Assembly (NCBI GenBank): GCA_032871835.1
Contig: CM065300.1
Coordinates: 9,195,768 to 9,259,767, forward strand
Length of the DNA: 64,000 nt
Direction of reading: 5' to 3'
From: Dipteronia dyeriana
Lineage: Eukaryota; Streptophyta; Magnoliopsida; Sapindales; Sapindaceae
Made by a program: the position numbers and the translations under genes. Below the pieces are notes generated by a model. The model had not been told where the DNA came from and made no database searches. It saw nothing but the letters and a program-made list of their open reading frames with translations. The stretch's first letter is position 1. The number at the start of each line of letters is the position of its first letter. Positions 60,540 to 64,000 of this stretch are shown piece after piece.

Positions 60540-61134
60540 TGAGCACCAAATTTTTTCTAGGTTGATACATCATTATTGGCTTAATTGTATCAAATATATG
60601 ATAGGATTTCGAATTAACACAAAATAACATGCTTAGGCACAAAATTAATCCCAATAACCTAAACATGTTTCTATATCATGATTAACCAAACCCTAATATA
60701 CATAATATAACCCATATCAATTCAAGAGAAAATAAGTAAATCTAGAAAGCGGAAGCGTACCTGAATTCATTGTCGGAGGTTGGTGGACGGGTTGTGATCT
60801 TCCAAATTATCACGACCTTTATGAACCCTACCGTGTTCTATTTTGCTCTGTTGATGGGGATACAGAGAAAACAAAAGTATCGTATTATTTGAGGACCATA
60901 ACCCTAAATATATATAATAATCAAATTATTATATGTTGGCTATTTCTAATTCAGTCCCTCAACAAATTAGAAATAGCACTCTGGTATCTAAACATTAATT
61001 CCATGACAATTATACCCTTAAGCCTTAATACTTTAAATCTTAATTAGATCATTTTAATTTAGGTTTAACCAAAAGATAGCATAACACATTCAATATTCAC
61101 ATGTGTGCCCATATGATGGAATTTTTCCAATAAT
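60540..61134 (-). mobile_element. 3' LTR of Copia element
   Basis: On the minus strand a purine-rich tract CCCAGTGGGAGA (about 61135-61146) is followed by TATTGGAAAAATTCC, a slightly mutated Copia LTR start (usually TGTTGG). A TATA-like run lies near 60908-60920 on the same strand. The left (3') end is not identified. It lies just downstream of the Copia RNase H at 61563. Confidence 0.55.
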
Positions 61135-61562
61135 CTCCCACTGGGCCACATATGTAACTCTAAAAATGTGTATGACTTTATGAGCTCCAAAATTTTGCTA
61201 TCACAATTTTAGGGTATATCCGAACAATCTCGTCCATTGATTATGCCGATATAGGATCAAAGCGGTTTTCGTCACATTTAGCGTGACTAAACCCATCAAT
61301 GGTCACGTATACCAACATAACCAAATGACATAGATCAATTATGGATTCGTAGCATGGAAATTACATGCAATGTGATCTATACATGTCTATTCCAACTGAT
61401 CCTACTTTATTCCTTAGTGAGATCAATACTTAACACAATGTAACAGAGTGTAATTGACCGAATACTTTATTTCTGATCAGAAAAATATCCAAATACATAA
61501 ATGCATAAGTATATCCAAATAAAAATATAGAGCAATAAAATACAAATTTATACAAACTCCCA

Positions 61563-64000
61563 CTATAATGTGATATCCTCACACAAAATAACACCCATAT
61601 GAGCAGTGTGCTCATGAAAGACCTTGGGTGGTAATCCCTTTGTAAGCGGATCAGCTATCATGGAGTTAATCCCAATGTGCTCTATGGATATATGTTCACT
61701 CTGCACTCTTTCTTTTACAACTAGGAACTTAATGTCAATATGCTTTGACTTATATGAGCTCTTGTTGTTGTTAGAATATAGAAATGCTGACTTATTGTCA
61801 CAATATAGTTTGAGTAGTCTTTCAACACCCTCCAGAATGCGCAGCCTAGTGATAAAATTCCTCAACTATATTCCACGGTTGGATGCCACATAGCATGATA
61901 CAAACTTTGCTGCCATGGTGGAAGAAGCTATGAGTGTCTATTTGACACTCTTTCAAGAAATAGCTCCACCAGCCAACAGGTATATGTAGCCTGATGTGGA
62001 TCTATTATTGTCTTGGCATCCAACATGATCGGAGTTGGAATACTCTATGATCTCAAACTAACCCGATCTCCTATATGTGAGCATGTAATATTTTGTTCTC
62101 TTTAAATACCTTATAACTCGATTGGCTGCTTTCCAATGATTCATCCTAGAGTTACTTAAATATCTGCTTAACATACCAACAATGTACGCAATATCCGGAC
62201 GCGTACATACATGAGCATACATTAGACTCTCTACAGCTGATGCATATGGAATCTTCTGCATTTCCTTAGCTTCAAGGTTACTTTTAGGGCACTGATTGAG
62301 ACTAAACTTGTCTCCCTTAACGACAAGGGTGTCACCTGGTTTGTTATCCTGCATGTCAAACATTTTAAGCACTGTATCGATATAGCTCCTTTGTGATAAT
62401 CCAAGAATATACCGAAAGCGATCTCGTTTTATCTGGATCCCTAATACAAAGGAGACGTCACCAAGATCTTTCATCTCAAAATTCTTTGATAGAAATCTCT
62501 TGGTTTCATGCAACATGCATATATCATTTGTGGCAAGCAGTATGTCATCGATATATAAAACCAGGAATATGTGCTTACTCCCACTGAATTTGTGATACAC
62601 ACAATTATCAACAACGTTTATCTCAAAACCAAACGAGATAACCACTTGATCAAAACTTATGGTACCACTGACGGGAAGCTTGTTTGAGTCCATAGATGGA
62701 TTTTGTCAATTTGCAAACCATATTCTTTGGGTCTCCCGACTCAAAGTTTTATGGTTGCACCATATAAATTGTTTCGTCAATGTCACTATTGAGAAACGCG
62801 ATATTGACATCCATCTAATAAAGCTCAAAATCAAAATGTGCAACAAGTGTCATGATTGTCCTAAAAGAGTCTTTCGTTGAAACCGGAGAGAAAGTCTCTT
62901 TATAGTCAATCACTTCCTTTTGGGTAAAACCTTTAACTATAAGACGAGCCTTATACCTCTCCATATTACCTTTCGAATCCCTTTTGGTTTTAAATATCCA
63001 TTTACAACCAATGGGCTTCGCACTTTCTGGTAATGGGACAAGTACCCAAACCTTATTGTCTTGCATAGACTTATGCTCCTCATTCATGGCATCAATCCAC
63101 TTTTGAGAGTTGGAACCCTGCATGGCTTGATGGAAATTGATTGGATCATTTTCCATCATTCCAATGTTTTTCCTCATGTTCCTAGAGAAATAATTAAAAA
63201 ATCATCCAAAATAGCATTTCTTCTTTCTCTAGTGGATCGCCTTAATGGCGCTGGTTCTTAAGGTTGTTGAGTTTGTTCCTCAGGAACAATTACCTCATCT
63301 TGAATGAGGGTTGTTAACAATGTCTGGTTGAGGATCCAGACTCGCTTCTTGATCAATGACAGGTATAGAAACCTGCACATTGTCAAAAGCGATAGTAGGA
63401 ATCGTAACCGATTCTTCCTCAAAGACAATATCTCTAACCTTATTTCTCCCCCAAACTCAACATCCTCAAAAAATGTTTCAGTTCCCGTTTCAAAATTTGA
63501 CCTAAGTGTGGGATCATAAAACTTATAGCCCATTGATCGCTCAGAGTAGCCATTGAAGTAGTTGTTCATAGTTTTGGAGTCCAATTTCTTTTCATGTGGC
63601 CTGTAAGGCCTTGCCTCAGTTGGACATCCCCAAATGTGAAAATGCTTTAGACTCGGCTTTCTACATGTCCAAAGCTCATAAGGTATTTTGCAACTTCATT
63701 ATTCTTCCTCTATTTGCCCTTATCCTTAGAGGTGCTAGCCAAATGAGCACCTTCGGTTCTGTCTCGCTTCCTCTTGCACACAGTAAGAAATGAGCTCATT
63801 AAGAGTCCATTTCTCCTTTTGACAGTTGTAACTGACCTTAAACTGAATGTATTGTGCAGGAAGTGATATTAATACCAAATGCTCGAGCAAGTTGTTAGAC
63901 CGCTCGAGCTTCAATGCCTTAAGCTTAGAAGCAACATGAGACATTTCCATAACGTACTCTTTTATGTTCCATTTGCCCTTGTACCTCATAGAATCAAGCT
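61563..64000 (-). pseudogene. Copia polyprotein remnant with internal deletion
   Basis: Ty1/Copia polyprotein on the minus strand, running off the right edge. High to low coordinates: Gag segment 63735-63989 (MSHVASKLKAL, LISLPAQY, WTLNELI); then, at about 63685, a direct jump to the integrase carboxy region (63258-63680: HIWGCPTEARPYRPH, YSERSMGYKFYDP). Next come the RT amino part 62815-63177 (WVLVPLPE, CKWIFKTKRD), the RT core 62058-62693 with catalytic YIDDILLA, and RNase H 61563-61865 (LYCDNKSA, SKHIDIKF, ADPLTKGL). Zinc knuckle, protease and integrase core are missing, and frameshifts separate the pieces. Confidence 0.85.

Overview
This window is AT-rich, intron-containing nuclear DNA from a flowering plant, most likely a eudicot. 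Three things point that way: two plant-type very-long-chain fatty acid elongase genes with a phase-0 intron, a dense nest of plant transposon families (Athila- and Tat-type Ty3/Gypsy, Ty1/Copia, hAT, Tourist, CACTA, plant L1-type LINEs), and many (TA)n and other microsatellites. I cannot name the species. I see no rRNA, tRNA, CRISPR, operon or bacterial feature.

The only genes that look intact are two tandem paralogues on the minus strand encoding 3-ketoacyl-CoA synthases of the KCS11-like group: KCS-A (5397-7026, 502 residues) and KCS-B (27819-31477, 505 residues). Each has two exons joined at the same codon position and a full Cys-His-Asn triad. KCS-A has a 121-nt intron and KCS-B a 2141-nt intron. 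A similar TATA region lies about 262 nt upstream of the KCS-A start and about 794 nt upstream of the KCS-B start. The carboxy two-thirds of the proteins are almost identical, while the amino-terminal membrane part has diverged strongly.

Almost everything else is transposon debris. 1-2520: a Copia LTR remnant holding two small DNA transposons. 3218-5194: a 2-kb foldback element. 7484-12770: small inverted-repeat elements, a Tourist element with TTA target duplications, and low-complexity DNA. 13080-15540: a truncated Athila-type retroelement. 15541-21502: a degenerate hAT transposase element on the minus strand, itself split by a 2.6-kb TG...CA element with a perfect CTTAT duplication (16803-19414). 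21978-25149: LINE fragments split by hAT-type MITEs, one partly tandem-duplicated. 32859-35557: a second Athila copy flanked by 107-bp direct repeats. 36560-43280: tandem repeats, a Tourist MITE with a related empty site in the window, microsatellites, a CACTA-like element and further MITE copies. 43302-44470: the 3' part of a LINE.

44486-59990 is a rearranged Tat-type Gypsy element (gag, protease, RT, RNase H, archaeal-type RNase H, integrase, then an antisense ORF and a probable 3' LTR). It is broken by an LTR-like insertion (49860-51727), a stretch with a C2H2 zinc-finger pseudogene (about 52030-53000) and a MITE. 60058-64000 holds a CACTA end fragment and a Copia element on the minus strand, with protease and the integrase core deleted, running off the right edge.

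I found no convincing new biological system. The observations most worth a second look are the conversion-like identity pattern in the KCS pair, the zinc-finger fragment inside the Tat element, the matched filled and empty MITE sites, and the unusual duplication around the second Athila copy.
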